Source: Cellulomonas carbonis (GTDB lineage: Bacteria; Actinomycetota; Actinomycetes; Actinomycetales; Cellulomonadaceae). Taken from it: DNA of 64,000 nucleotides. The stretch's first letter is position 1, and every line of letters begins with the position of its first letter. The stretch lies in contig NZ_BMEB01000001.1 in assembly GCF_014636275.1 (NCBI RefSeq), positions 983,468 to 1,047,467 on the forward strand, read 5' to 3'. Shown here piece after piece: positions 48,173 to 56,102 of this stretch. The notes beneath the pieces were generated by a model. The model made no database searches and was not told where the DNA came from. It saw only the letters and a list, made by a program, of their open reading frames with translations. The translations under genes were made by a program, and so were the position numbers.

Positions 48173-50935
48173 ATGAGCGAGCACACGCGCGAGCACGAGC
48201 CGGACCGGACCGCGTCCGGCGCGCCGACCCTCCTGCGCGGGCGCGTGGTGCTCCCGGACCGCGTGCTCGCCGACGGTGTCGTCGTCGTCGAGGGCGACCG
48301 GATCACGTGGGTCGGGCCCGCCGACGACGCGCCGCCGCACCTCGGGGCGTCGGGGCCCTCGCTGCCCTCCCCCACCGGGCTCACGCTCCTGCCGGGTCTC
48401 GTCGACCTGCACTGCCACGGCGGTGGCGGCGCGGGCTTCCCCGACGCACCGACTCCCGACGAGGCGCGCCGGGCCGTCGCCGAGCACCTGCGCCACGGCA
48501 CGACGTCGCTCGTCGCGTCGCTCGTCACGGCCGACGGCGCGACGCTCGTCGCGCGCACCGCGGTCCTCGCCGAGCTGGCGGAGGCCGGCGAGATCGCGGG
48601 CATCCACCTCGAGGGCCCGTTCCTGTCCTCCGCCCGGTGCGGCGCGCAGGACCCCGCGCTGCTCGTCCCGGGCGACGTCGCGCTCGTCGAGGAGGTCGCC
48701 CGGACGGCGCGCGGCCACCTCGCGACGATGACGGTCGCGCCCGAGGTCGACGGCGTCCTGGGGCCCGACGGCGTCGTCGAGGCGCTCGCCCGCGCGGGTG
48801 CCGTGCCGTCGATCGGCCACACCGACGCCCCGGCCGGCCTGGTGCGCGAGGCCGTCGTGGCATGCCGAGCGGCGCTCGCCGTCCCGCCCGCGCGCTCGCC
48901 GCGCCCCACGGTGACCCACCTGTTCAACGGGATGGCCCCGCTGCACCACCGCGACCCGGGCGCCGTCGCGGCGTGCCTCGCGGCCGCGGCGCGCGGCGAC
49001 GTCGTGGTCGAGCTCATCGGCGACGGCGTCCACCTCGCCCCCGAGACGGTCCGGGCCGTCATGGACGTCGCTCCCGGGTCGGTCGCGCTCGTGACCGACG
49101 CGATGGCGGCGGCCGGCATGCCCGACGGCGCGTACCGCCTGGGCAGCATGGACGTCGAGGTCGCCGACGGCGTCGCGCGGCTCGCGGGCGGGGGCGCGAT
49201 CGCGGGCGGGACGGCGCACCTCCTCGACGTCGTGCGCGCCACCGTCGCGGCCGGCGTACCGCTCGTCGACGCCGTCCGCGCGGCGTCGCTCACGCCCGCC
49301 GAGGTGCTGGGCCGTACGGACGTCGGCGCACTCGAGGCGGGACGGCGGGCGGACCTCGTGCTGGTCGACGACGACCTGCGGGCGGTCCGCGTGCTCCGTT
49401 CCGGCCGCTGGGTCGCCGGGACCGAGGACGGGCTCGTGCCGCTCCCGCTCGTCGTCGACGCCCCGACGGGGACGCCCGTCCCGCTCGGCGCCGGCTCCCC
49501 CGTGGTCGCCGACGGGCGCGCGCAGGAGGTGACCGCGGTCGTGGCGGACCGCCTCGCGCGTGCCGAGGCCGCACGGACCGGGGCCGGGACGTCCGGCTCG
49601 GCCCGCGCGTCGGCGGCGACCCAGGGGTCGCCGCGCCCGGTCCGCCTGCGCCTGGTCGACGCCGTGCCGGGGCTGGCGGAGGCCCTCGACCGCCCGCACG
49701 GTCGTGACCACGTCGGCGAGGCCGCCGTCCGCGAGGCGTACCGCCTCGTCGTCGACGCCGACGGCGCGCTGGTCGAGGCCGTCGACCTGCCGGGCCTGCT
49801 GCACGGGTCCGCGACGCTCGCGAGCCTCGTCGCGCGCGACGGCGCGGTCCACCCCGTCGTCGTCGTCGACGTGCCCCGGTACGCGTGGCGCGGGCTCTCG
49901 GTCGACGTCGCGCGGCACCCGCTCGCGCTCGACGAGCTGCTCGTGCTGGTCGACCTGGCCGCGGACCTGCGGCTCAACCACCTGCACCTGCACCTCACCG
50001 ACGACCAGGGCTGGCGCCTCGAGGTGCCCTCGCGCCCCGCGCTCACCGAGCGGTCGGGCGGCACGGCCGTCGACGGCGACCCGGGCGGGTTCCTCATGGT
50101 CGCGGACTGGGCGTCGCTCGTCGGGCACGCGGCGGCGCGCGGCGTCACGGTGGTCCCCGAGGTGGATCTGCCGGGCCACGTCAACGCGGCGCTGCACGCG
50201 TACGGCGAGCTCACGCCCGAGGGCGAGCCCGCACCCGCCTACACCGGGATCGAGGTCGGGTTCAGCCGCCTGCACGCCGACCTGCCCGCGACCCGACCGT
50301 TCCTCGAGGACGTCCTGCGCGACGTCGCCGTGATGACGCCGGGCGCGCCCGTGCACGTCGGCGGCGACGAGGTCCTCACGATGGGCCGCGACGAGTACGC
50401 GCGCCTCGTCCGCACCGCCGCCGACGTCGTCGAGGCGCAGGGCCGCACGGTCGTCGCGTGGCAGGAGGCCGCGAACGCACCGCTGACCCCGGGCACGGTC
50501 CTGCAGCTGTGGGACGAGCGCGAGGACACGGCCGAGCTCGTCGCCGCCGTGCGCGACGGCGCGCGCCTGCTCCTGTCACCCGCGAGCCGCGTGTACCTCG
50601 ACATGAAGTACGACGCGACGTCGCCGCTCGGCCTCGAGTGGGCCGGGCACGTGACGCTCGAGCGGTCCTACGAGTGGGACCCGTCCACGACGGTCCCGGG
50701 GGTGCCGCCCGAGGCGGTCGTCGGGGTCGAGGCCGCCGTGTGGTCGGAGACGACGCGCTCGCTCGCGGACGTCACGTGGCTGCTGCTCCCGCGGCTCGCC
50801 GCCGTCGCGGAGGTCGCCTGGAGCGCGCAGGGACGCCGCGACCTCGCGGGCTTCACGCGCCGCGTGCCGGCGGTCGCGCGTCGGTGGGACGCCGCGGGCC
50901 TGCGCTGGCACCGCACGCCGGGGGTGCGGTGGTGA
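48173..50935 (+). CDS. NagA deacetylase fused to GH20 beta-N-acetylhexosaminidase
   Basis: One uninterrupted frame of about 920 residues with two enzymes. Residues 18-415 are N-acetylglucosamine-6-phosphate deacetylase: DLHCHGGGGAGF (78-89), HLEGPF (Glu about 148), SIGHTDA (His about 216), THLFNGMAPLHHRDPG (His about 249) and LVTDAM (catalytic Asp about 309). An Ala-rich linker runs to about 490. Residues 490-570 resemble the small GH20 N-domain. The GH20 barrel follows: WRGLSVDVARHPL (572-584), HLHLTDDQGWRLE, VVPEVDLPGHV, VHVGGDEV with the Asp-Glu pair (732-733), VAWQEA and VEAAVWSET. No signal peptide, so cytoplasmic. ATG 48173 follows GGAGG by 5 bases. It would act before and after the ROK kinase in GlcNAc use. 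Confidence 0.93.
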   Translation: MSEHTREHEPDRTASGAPTLLRGRVVLPDRVLADGVVVVEGDRITWVGPADDAPPHLGASGPSLPSPTGLTLLPGLVDLHCHGGGGAGFPDAPTPDEARRAVAEHLRHGTTSLVASLVTADGATLVARTAVLAELAEAGEIAGIHLEGPFLSSARCGAQDPALLVPGDVALVEEVARTARGHLATMTVAPEVDGVLGPDGVVEALARAGAVPSIGHTDAPAGLVREAVVACRAALAVPPARSPRPTVTHLFNGMAPLHHRDPGAVAACLAAAARGDVVVELIGDGVHLAPETVRAVMDVAPGSVALVTDAMAAAGMPDGAYRLGSMDVEVADGVARLAGGGAIAGGTAHLLDVVRATVAAGVPLVDAVRAASLTPAEVLGRTDVGALEAGRRADLVLVDDDLRAVRVLRSGRWVAGTEDGLVPLPLVVDAPTGTPVPLGAGSPVVADGRAQEVTAVVADRLARAEAARTGAGTSGSARASAATQGSPRPVRLRLVDAVPGLAEALDRPHGRDHVGEAAVREAYRLVVDADGALVEAVDLPGLLHGSATLASLVARDGAVHPVVVVDVPRYAWRGLSVDVARHPLALDELLVLVDLAADLRLNHLHLHLTDDQGWRLEVPSRPALTERSGGTAVDGDPGGFLMVADWASLVGHAAARGVTVVPEVDLPGHVNAALHAYGELTPEGEPAPAYTGIEVGFSRLHADLPATRPFLEDVLRDVAVMTPGAPVHVGGDEVLTMGRDEYARLVRTAADVVEAQGRTVVAWQEAANAPLTPGTVLQLWDEREDTAELVAAVRDGARLLLSPASRVYLDMKYDATSPLGLEWAGHVTLERSYEWDPSTTVPGVPPEAVVGVEAAVWSETTRSLADVTWLLLPRLAAVAEVAWSAQGRRDLAGFTRRVPAVARRWDAAGLRWHRTPGVRW

Positions 50936-50938
50936 CGC

Positions 50939-52546
50939 TCACGAGCGCAGGCGGGTCAGGAGCCTGACGGCGCCGCGGTCGAGCACGCGGCCCCCGAGCA
51001 CGACGCCGCACGCGAGCGCCGCCCCGCCGACCACGGCCCCGACGGCGAGCGCGACCCACCCCAGACGCGCGTCGCGCCACACGGCGAACGCGTACGCCAC
51101 GAGGACGGGCGCGCACACGACCGCCGTCGCGACGCTGCTGACGAGCTGCGCGACGAGGCTCGCGCCGACCGACCCGGGCGGTGCCGCGTACGGGTCGCCG
51201 CCGGCGGCGGGCACCGGGTAGACCAGCGCGGCGCTCGTCACGGCCGAGACGCCGAGCCCGGCACCGAGCACCCCGAGCCCGGCGCCGACCGACGCGGCGG
51301 CGAGGTCGGCACGCCCCGCGACGAGCGCGCCCCCGACGCCGACCACGACGACCAGGGGCACAGCCCACACGAGGACCCCGACCGCGCGACCGAGCCGGTC
51401 CGACCACCCGGGCACGCGCGCAGCGACGTGCAGCCAGAACGCCGACCCGTCGTAGGCGACGTCGTCGTGGCGCCCCCACCCGATCGACCCCGCGACGAAC
51501 GGTGCGAGCCCGAGCGGGAGAGCCGCGGGCGTGTCGACGACGGTCGCGACGAGCACGACGATGAGCACGGGCGCCGCGACGCTCCCGAGGAGCGCGGCGG
51601 CGTAGCGCGGGTCGGCGGTCCACGACCGCAGCGAGCGCAGGGCGACCGCGGTGGCCGCGACACCACCGGGGCCGCCCCAGCGCCCGCGGGCGACGCGAGC
51701 GACCACGGGCAGGACCCCGTCGGTCCGGCGCCGCAGCGCGCCGTGCTGCGCCGGAGGGCGCACGACAGCGAGCCGCATCAGGCGCGTCCACGCGAGCACG
51801 GCCGCGGCGAGCGAGCCCACGGCGACGGCGCCCCGGCCGACCGCGCCGGGCACGTCCCCCGCGGCGAGCGCGGCAGGGGCGGCCCAGCCGGCCGCGAGCG
51901 GCGTCCACCCGAGGACCTCGGCGACGGCCGGGACCCGCTCGAGCGCACCCTCCAGGCCGAGCCGTCCGACACCCGCGACCACCGCGACGAGCGCGAGGAC
52001 GCCGACCAGCGCGAGGACCAGACCCGCCTCGCGCGCACGCCGCGCACCCAGGGCACGCGCGACGGCACCGGTCGCGACGCGCGACGTGACCACGCACGTG
52101 GCTGCGAGGACCGGAGCGAGGACGGCCGCGACGACGAGCGCGGGGCGCGTGCCCGGCCCGCCCCACACGATCACCGGCGCGAGGCACACCATCGCGGTGA
52201 AGGCCGTCGGCACGCCGAGCAGCGACGCGAGCAGCAGGCCCGGGACGAGGCGGTGCGGCGGGACTCCGCTGGTCGCGAACCGGCGCACGTCGAGCGAGTC
52301 GTCGAGCGACGGCAGGACGACGGGCACGACGGCCCAGCCGACGGCGAGCAGCGTGCCGGCGACGACGAGCACGTCGTGCGCGACGTCGACGCCCTGGCCC
52401 GAGAGCCACACCGCGCCGCTGAGCACGCTCGGCAGCGCGAGCAGCGCCCACAGCACGCCCACGACGAGGAGCACGAGCCGCCACGGCTCGGCACGCAGCG
52501 TGTTGCGCAGGAGCGCGAACCTCAGCCGGAGGACGGTCGCAGCCAC
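50939..52546 (-). CDS. ABC-2-like membrane component of an exporter
   Basis: About 535 residues with some 12 or more hydrophobic helices (for example VLLVVGVLWALLALPSVLSG, LVLALVGVLALVAVVAGVG, LVVVVGVGGALVAGRADLA). No conserved catalytic motif is seen. Its position right after an ABC ATPase gene, with a 25-base overlap, identifies it as the transmembrane partner. The transported compound is unknown. GTG 52546 follows GGAG. The stop lies three bases from that of the convergent NagA-GH20 gene. Confidence 0.8.
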   Translation of the reverse strand: MAATVLRLRFALLRNTLRAEPWRLVLLVVGVLWALLALPSVLSGAVWLSGQGVDVAHDVLVVAGTLLAVGWAVVPVVLPSLDDSLDVRRFATSGVPPHRLVPGLLLASLLGVPTAFTAMVCLAPVIVWGGPGTRPALVVAAVLAPVLAATCVVTSRVATGAVARALGARRAREAGLVLALVGVLALVAVVAGVGRLGLEGALERVPAVAEVLGWTPLAAGWAAPAALAAGDVPGAVGRGAVAVGSLAAAVLAWTRLMRLAVVRPPAQHGALRRRTDGVLPVVARVARGRWGGPGGVAATAVALRSLRSWTADPRYAAALLGSVAAPVLIVVLVATVVDTPAALPLGLAPFVAGSIGWGRHDDVAYDGSAFWLHVAARVPGWSDRLGRAVGVLVWAVPLVVVVGVGGALVAGRADLAAASVGAGLGVLGAGLGVSAVTSAALVYPVPAAGGDPYAAPPGSVGASLVAQLVSSVATAVVCAPVLVAYAFAVWRDARLGWVALAVGAVVGGAALACGVVLGGRVLDRGAVRLLTRLRS

Positions 52547-53298
52547 GACAGCTCCACCGGCCCGGCGCCGCCGCCGAGCAGCTCGACGAAGCGCTGGTCG
52601 AGGCCGCGCCCCGCGCTGACCTCCTCGACCGTCCCCGCCGCGAGGACGCGGCCGGCCGCGACGACGGCGACGTGGTCGCACGTCGCCTCGACCAGCGCCA
52701 TGACGTGGCTCGACAGCACGACGGTCCCGCCCTCGGCGACGAACGAGCGCAGGATGCCGCGGATCGCCGCGGCCGAGACCGGGTCCACGGCCTCGAACGG
52801 CTCGTCGAGGACGAGCAGGCGGGGCGCGTGCACGAGGGCGCACGCGAGCGCGGCCTTCTTGGTCATGCCCGCCGAGTAGTCGGTGACGAGGGTGCGTCCC
52901 GCGCCGCCGAGGTCGAGTGCGGCGACCAGGTCGTCGCGGCGCGCGGCGACGACGTCGGGTCGCAGCCCGCGCAGGAGACCCGCGTACGCGATGAGCTCGG
53001 GACCGGTCAGACGGTCGAAGAGGCGCAGCCCGTCCGGGAGCACCCCGACGAGCGCCGCGGCGCGTGCCGGCTCGCGCCACACGTCGACGCCGTGCACGTG
53101 CACCGTCCCGGTGTCGGGCTCGAGGAGACCCGTGGCCATCGAGAGCGTCGTCGTCTTGCCCGCGCCGTTGGGACCGACGACGCCGTAGAAGGAGCCCGCG
53201 GGGATGTCGAGGTCGAGCGCGTCGACCGCGACCGTGCGACCGAAGCGCTTGCCGAGGCCGCGCAGCCGCAGGGCCGGGACGGCGGGCTCGGGAGGCAC
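52522..53298 (-). CDS. ABC transporter ATP-binding protein
   Basis: About 258 residues. Walker A GPNGAGKTT (about 41-49), Q-loop region LVGVLPDGLRLFDRLTG, signature TDYSAGMTKKAALACALV (degenerate SAGM in place of SGGQ), Walker B LLVLDEPFEAVDPVS and the H-loop VVLSSHVM. This form is typical of ABC-2 exporters (ABCA-like subfamily). GTG 53298 has no clear Shine-Dalgarno. It overlaps the membrane component and the pair forms one unit. Confidence 0.92.
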   Translation of the reverse strand: MPPEPAVPALRLRGLGKRFGRTVAVDALDLDIPAGSFYGVVGPNGAGKTTTLSMATGLLEPDTGTVHVHGVDVWREPARAAALVGVLPDGLRLFDRLTGPELIAYAGLLRGLRPDVVAARRDDLVAALDLGGAGRTLVTDYSAGMTKKAALACALVHAPRLLVLDEPFEAVDPVSAAAIRGILRSFVAEGGTVVLSSHVMALVEATCDHVAVVAAGRVLAAGTVEEVSAGRGLDQRFVELLGGGAGPVELSWLRPSSG

Positions 53299-53321
53299 GC
53301 GTCGAGCGTACGGCGCGCGGG

Positions 53322-54395
53322 TCAGCCGCCCGCGAGCGCGGCGTCCGTCCGGGTGGTCGTGGTCGCGGCCGCGTCGTCGTCGGCGGCCGGTCGGGTGACG
53401 TGCGCGGTGCCCGTCGGGGCAGCCGGCGGGGTGAGCACGAGCGGGCCCGGCGGCTGCGCGGGGGGCGCGGCGGCGAGCGCCCAGCGGATCGCCCCGGTCG
53501 CGAACCGGCCGACGGGGCGCAGCACCGCGGCGTCGACCGCGGGGACGTCGGGCAGGCGCAGCGGTGCGCGCGACCAGCGCGGCATGAGCGCGATGCCCGC
53601 GGAGGTGATGAGCCCGTAGGCCGGCCGCACGACGGCGGGCAGGGGCGGCTCGCGGAGCAGGAAGTGCGCGGCCTCGAGCGCGGCGGGTGTCGCGCGCAGC
53701 TCGGGCCGGTAGGCGTCCAGCTGCTGCTGGAGCTCGGCGTACGTCAGGGGCAGTCCCGTCGCCCCGAGGCGCTCCCCCACGACGGCGGCCTGGCGGACGT
53801 ACTCGTCGCAGCCCGCGGCGTCGAGCGGGCGGCGCCCGTACCGCTGGTGCGCGGCGAGGAAGCTGTCGACCTCGGCGACGTGCACCCACCGCAGGAGGTG
53901 CGGGTCGGACGCGTCGTAGGGCTCGCCGTCGGGCGTGGTCCCGCGGATGCGGCGGTGCACGGCCTTGACGACCTCGATCGCCTGCTCGGCGTCGGCGACC
54001 GTCCCGAACGTCGTCGTCGCGAGGAACGTCGCGGTGCGCTGCAGGCGACCCCACGGGTCGGCGCGGTAGCCCGAGTGGCCGGCGACGGCGGCCATGGCCC
54101 GCGGGTGCAGCGACTGCAGGAGCAGCGCGCGCACGCCGCCCGCGAACATCGACGCGTCGCCGTGGACGCGGCCGACGGGGCTCGCGGGGTCGAACCAGCG
54201 CGGGCCGGGGGTCGCGTGGATCGCGTCGCGCGCGGCCGACGGGTCGGGCCCCGCGACGCGCGTGAGCAGCGCGTGCGCGGCGCGCTGCTGGACGGTGCGC
54301 GCCGCCGTCCCGGTGCGGCCCGCCGCACGACGCGCCGCGCCGACGGCCTCCCTCGCGGGGGCGGGGCGGGCAGCGGGACGTGCGGGGGGCGCCAT
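53322..54395 (-). CDS. Oxygenase MpaB/DUF2236 family protein
   Basis: About 357 residues. The DUF2236/MpaB domain is seen in SPVGRVHGDASMFAGGVRAL, LLLQSLHPRAMAAVAGHSGY, VVKAVHRRIRG, LLRWVHVAEVDSFLAAHQRYG and LPLTYAELQQQLDAYRPEL; its conserved histidines and arginines bind haem in studied relatives (latex-clearing protein type). The Arg/Ala-rich N-terminus and Thr/Ala/Pro-rich end are disordered. Substrate unknown. ATG 54395. It probably precedes the ABC genes in the same direction with a 23-base gap. Confidence 0.85.
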   Translation of the reverse strand: MAPPARPAARPAPAREAVGAARRAAGRTGTAARTVQQRAAHALLTRVAGPDPSAARDAIHATPGPRWFDPASPVGRVHGDASMFAGGVRALLLQSLHPRAMAAVAGHSGYRADPWGRLQRTATFLATTTFGTVADAEQAIEVVKAVHRRIRGTTPDGEPYDASDPHLLRWVHVAEVDSFLAAHQRYGRRPLDAAGCDEYVRQAAVVGERLGATGLPLTYAELQQQLDAYRPELRATPAALEAAHFLLREPPLPAVVRPAYGLITSAGIALMPRWSRAPLRLPDVPAVDAAVLRPVGRFATGAIRWALAAAPPAQPPGPLVLTPPAAPTGTAHVTRPAADDDAAATTTTRTDAALAGG

Positions 54396-54586
54396 CGGGT
54401 CATCGTCACACGCACCACCGCACCGCTCCTCCCCGCAGCGGGACGTCGTCCTCAGCAGGCTCTCAGGTCACGGCCCGCCGACGCGGCGGTCACGGACGGG
54501 TCACCGTCCGCACCCGACCGCATCGATCCCGTCACGATCCACCCGATCGGTCCGGTCGGGCCCGCGGCGGCTCCTAGCGTTCGGGC

Positions 54587-55567
54587 ATGCGCACCGCTCC
54601 CGCCCTCGCCCTCGCCGCCCTCCTCGCCCTGGCCGGGTGCTCGGCGTCGGGAGCGACGGCCGAGTCGGCGGACGGCGGCGAGGCGGGCTACGCGGTCGAG
54701 GAGGGCACCGCCGCGGACGAGGCGACCGGCGGCGCGGGCGGCGGTGCCGAGGCCCCGGCGGCGGACGGCGTGGACCTCACGGCCTCGCCGCGGCAGGTCG
54801 TCACCGAGGGGTCGGTCACCCTCACGGTCGAGGACCCGCGGGGCGCCGCGCGCGACGTCGCGCTGGTGGCGGAGCGCGTCGGCGGCCACGTCGAGGAGCG
54901 CGTGGAGCAGGCCGGCAGCGGCGAGGACGCGCTCGACGCGTCGGCGAGCGTGGTCGTGCGCGTGCCCGCGGCCGAGGTCACGGGCGTGCTCGAGCGCCTC
55001 GAGGAGCTCGGCGAGGTCGTCTCGGTGCGCATGAGCACCACCGACGTGACCGGCCAGGCCCAGGACCTCGACGCGCGCGTGCGCGGCCTGCAGATCTCGA
55101 TCGGGCGCCTCGAGGCGATGCTCGCCGAGGCGCGCACGACGTCGGACCTCGTCTCCGCCGAGCAGACCCTCACCGACCGTCAGGTCGAGCTCGAGCGCCT
55201 GCAGTCGCAGCGGGCGTCGCTCGCGGACCGCGTCGAGATGTCGACGCTGCGCGTCGAGCTGTGGACCGCCGAGGCCGCGCCGGAGACCGCGCCCGAGCGC
55301 ACGGGCTTCCTCGGCGGGCTCCAGTCGGGCTGGGACGCGCTCCTCACGACGCTCGGCGCGGCGCTGCTCGTGCTCGGCGTCCTCCTGCCGTGGGCCCTGT
55401 TCGCGGGCGTCGTGCTCCTGGCCGCGCTCGCGCTGCGGTCCCGCATGCGGCGGTCGGCGACGACGGCGTCGTCGGCCGCTCCCGACGGCCCCGCCGGCCC
55501 CGCGGGCGAGCCCCGCGAGCCGGTGGGCGCGGGCGGCCCGAGCGGTCCGGCGGGCACGGGACGCTGA
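54587..55567 (+). CDS. DUF4349 lipoprotein with C-terminal membrane helix
   Basis: About 326 residues. The signal peptide ends in lipobox LLALAGCSA (Cys about 19), then an acidic Gly/Ala linker, then the DUF4349 domain (VTEGSVTLTVEDPRGAARDV, VEERVEQAG, VVRVPAAEVTGVLERLEELG). A coiled-coil region (LEAMLAEARTTSDLVSAEQ, LTDRQVELERLQSQRASLAD) and a hairpin-like membrane segment (LLVLGVLLPWALFAGVVLLA) follow, and the tail is Pro/Gly-rich. Function unknown. The family is a common envelope protein. ATG 54587 lies in a region with a modest Shine-Dalgarno. Confidence 0.88.
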   Translation: MRTAPALALAALLALAGCSASGATAESADGGEAGYAVEEGTAADEATGGAGGGAEAPAADGVDLTASPRQVVTEGSVTLTVEDPRGAARDVALVAERVGGHVEERVEQAGSGEDALDASASVVVRVPAAEVTGVLERLEELGEVVSVRMSTTDVTGQAQDLDARVRGLQISIGRLEAMLAEARTTSDLVSAEQTLTDRQVELERLQSQRASLADRVEMSTLRVELWTAEAAPETAPERTGFLGGLQSGWDALLTTLGAALLVLGVLLPWALFAGVVLLAALALRSRMRRSATTASSAAPDGPAGPAGEPREPVGAGGPSGPAGTGR

Positions 55568-55628
55568 GCGGCCCCGCCGGGGACGCGGGGCTGGGCCGGG
55601 CGGGGCGTCGCCGCCCGGGCGTGAGACC

Positions 55629-55646
55629 TACTTCACCCCTGAAGTA
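55629..55646. promoter_or_regulatory. Inverted repeat upstream of the 52-residue basic protein
   Basis: tacttca-cccc-tgaagta: perfect 7-bp arms in a stretch with lower GC than the surroundings, 134 bases before the small gene. A candidate operator. The short loop also allows a hairpin. Confidence 0.45.
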
Positions 55647-55779
55647 CCCACGACGACGACGCCGCGGTGCCACGCTCGGAGCAGCGGACCACCACCCCGG
55701 TCCGCCCACCGCGACGACGCGACCCGCCTGCGCGGTGACCCCCCGGCGGTCCCGGCCGCCAGCAGTGCAGGAGGACCCC

Positions 55780-55938
55780 GTGCACCCGGATCTGTACCTC
55801 GTCGTCTACCGCCACGCCGAGCGCGAGCTCGAGCGCAGGCTCGAGCGGCGGCGCTCCGCCCTCGCCCGCGGCGGCGACGCCCCGCGCGCCGGCCGCAAGG
55901 GCCGTGAGCGGCACCGGAGGCACGCGCACCACGCGTGA
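55780..55938 (+). CDS. Small basic protein, MHPxxLY type, copy 2
   Basis: A 52-residue, strongly basic protein of unknown function (HPDLYLVVYRHAERELERRL then ERRRSALARGG, ending RHRRHAHHA). GTG 55780 is preceded by AGGAGG at 5 bases, an excellent ribosome site. The first 25 residues form a likely amphipathic helix and resemble the start of the protein at 26286. The gene stands alone, with an inverted repeat in its upstream region. Nucleic-acid binding is conceivable from its charge but not shown. Confidence 0.65.
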   Translation: MHPDLYLVVYRHAERELERRLERRRSALARGGDAPRAGRKGRERHRRHAHHA

Positions 55939-56004
55939 GGTGAGCGCACGGCGCTGACGGCGGTCCGTGGCCCAGCCCGACCAGCCGCCGACCACCCGGA
56001 CGGG

Positions 56005-56013
56005 TTGTCCACA
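56005..56013 (+). promoter_or_regulatory. Single DnaA-box-like sequence
   Basis: ttgtccaca equals the consensus DnaA box of high-GC actinobacteria. It lies upstream of the Tad cluster. Single boxes occur away from oriC and may affect transcription. I see no cluster that would indicate an origin. Confidence 0.4.
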
Positions 56014-56102
56014 GGCTGTCCGATTCGCCCCGACTCGTCCTCGTGCTCCCCTATGCTCGGCGACCGTGCGGGGGGCCCGCATCGTCGGACGCGGGGGGAC
56101 AC

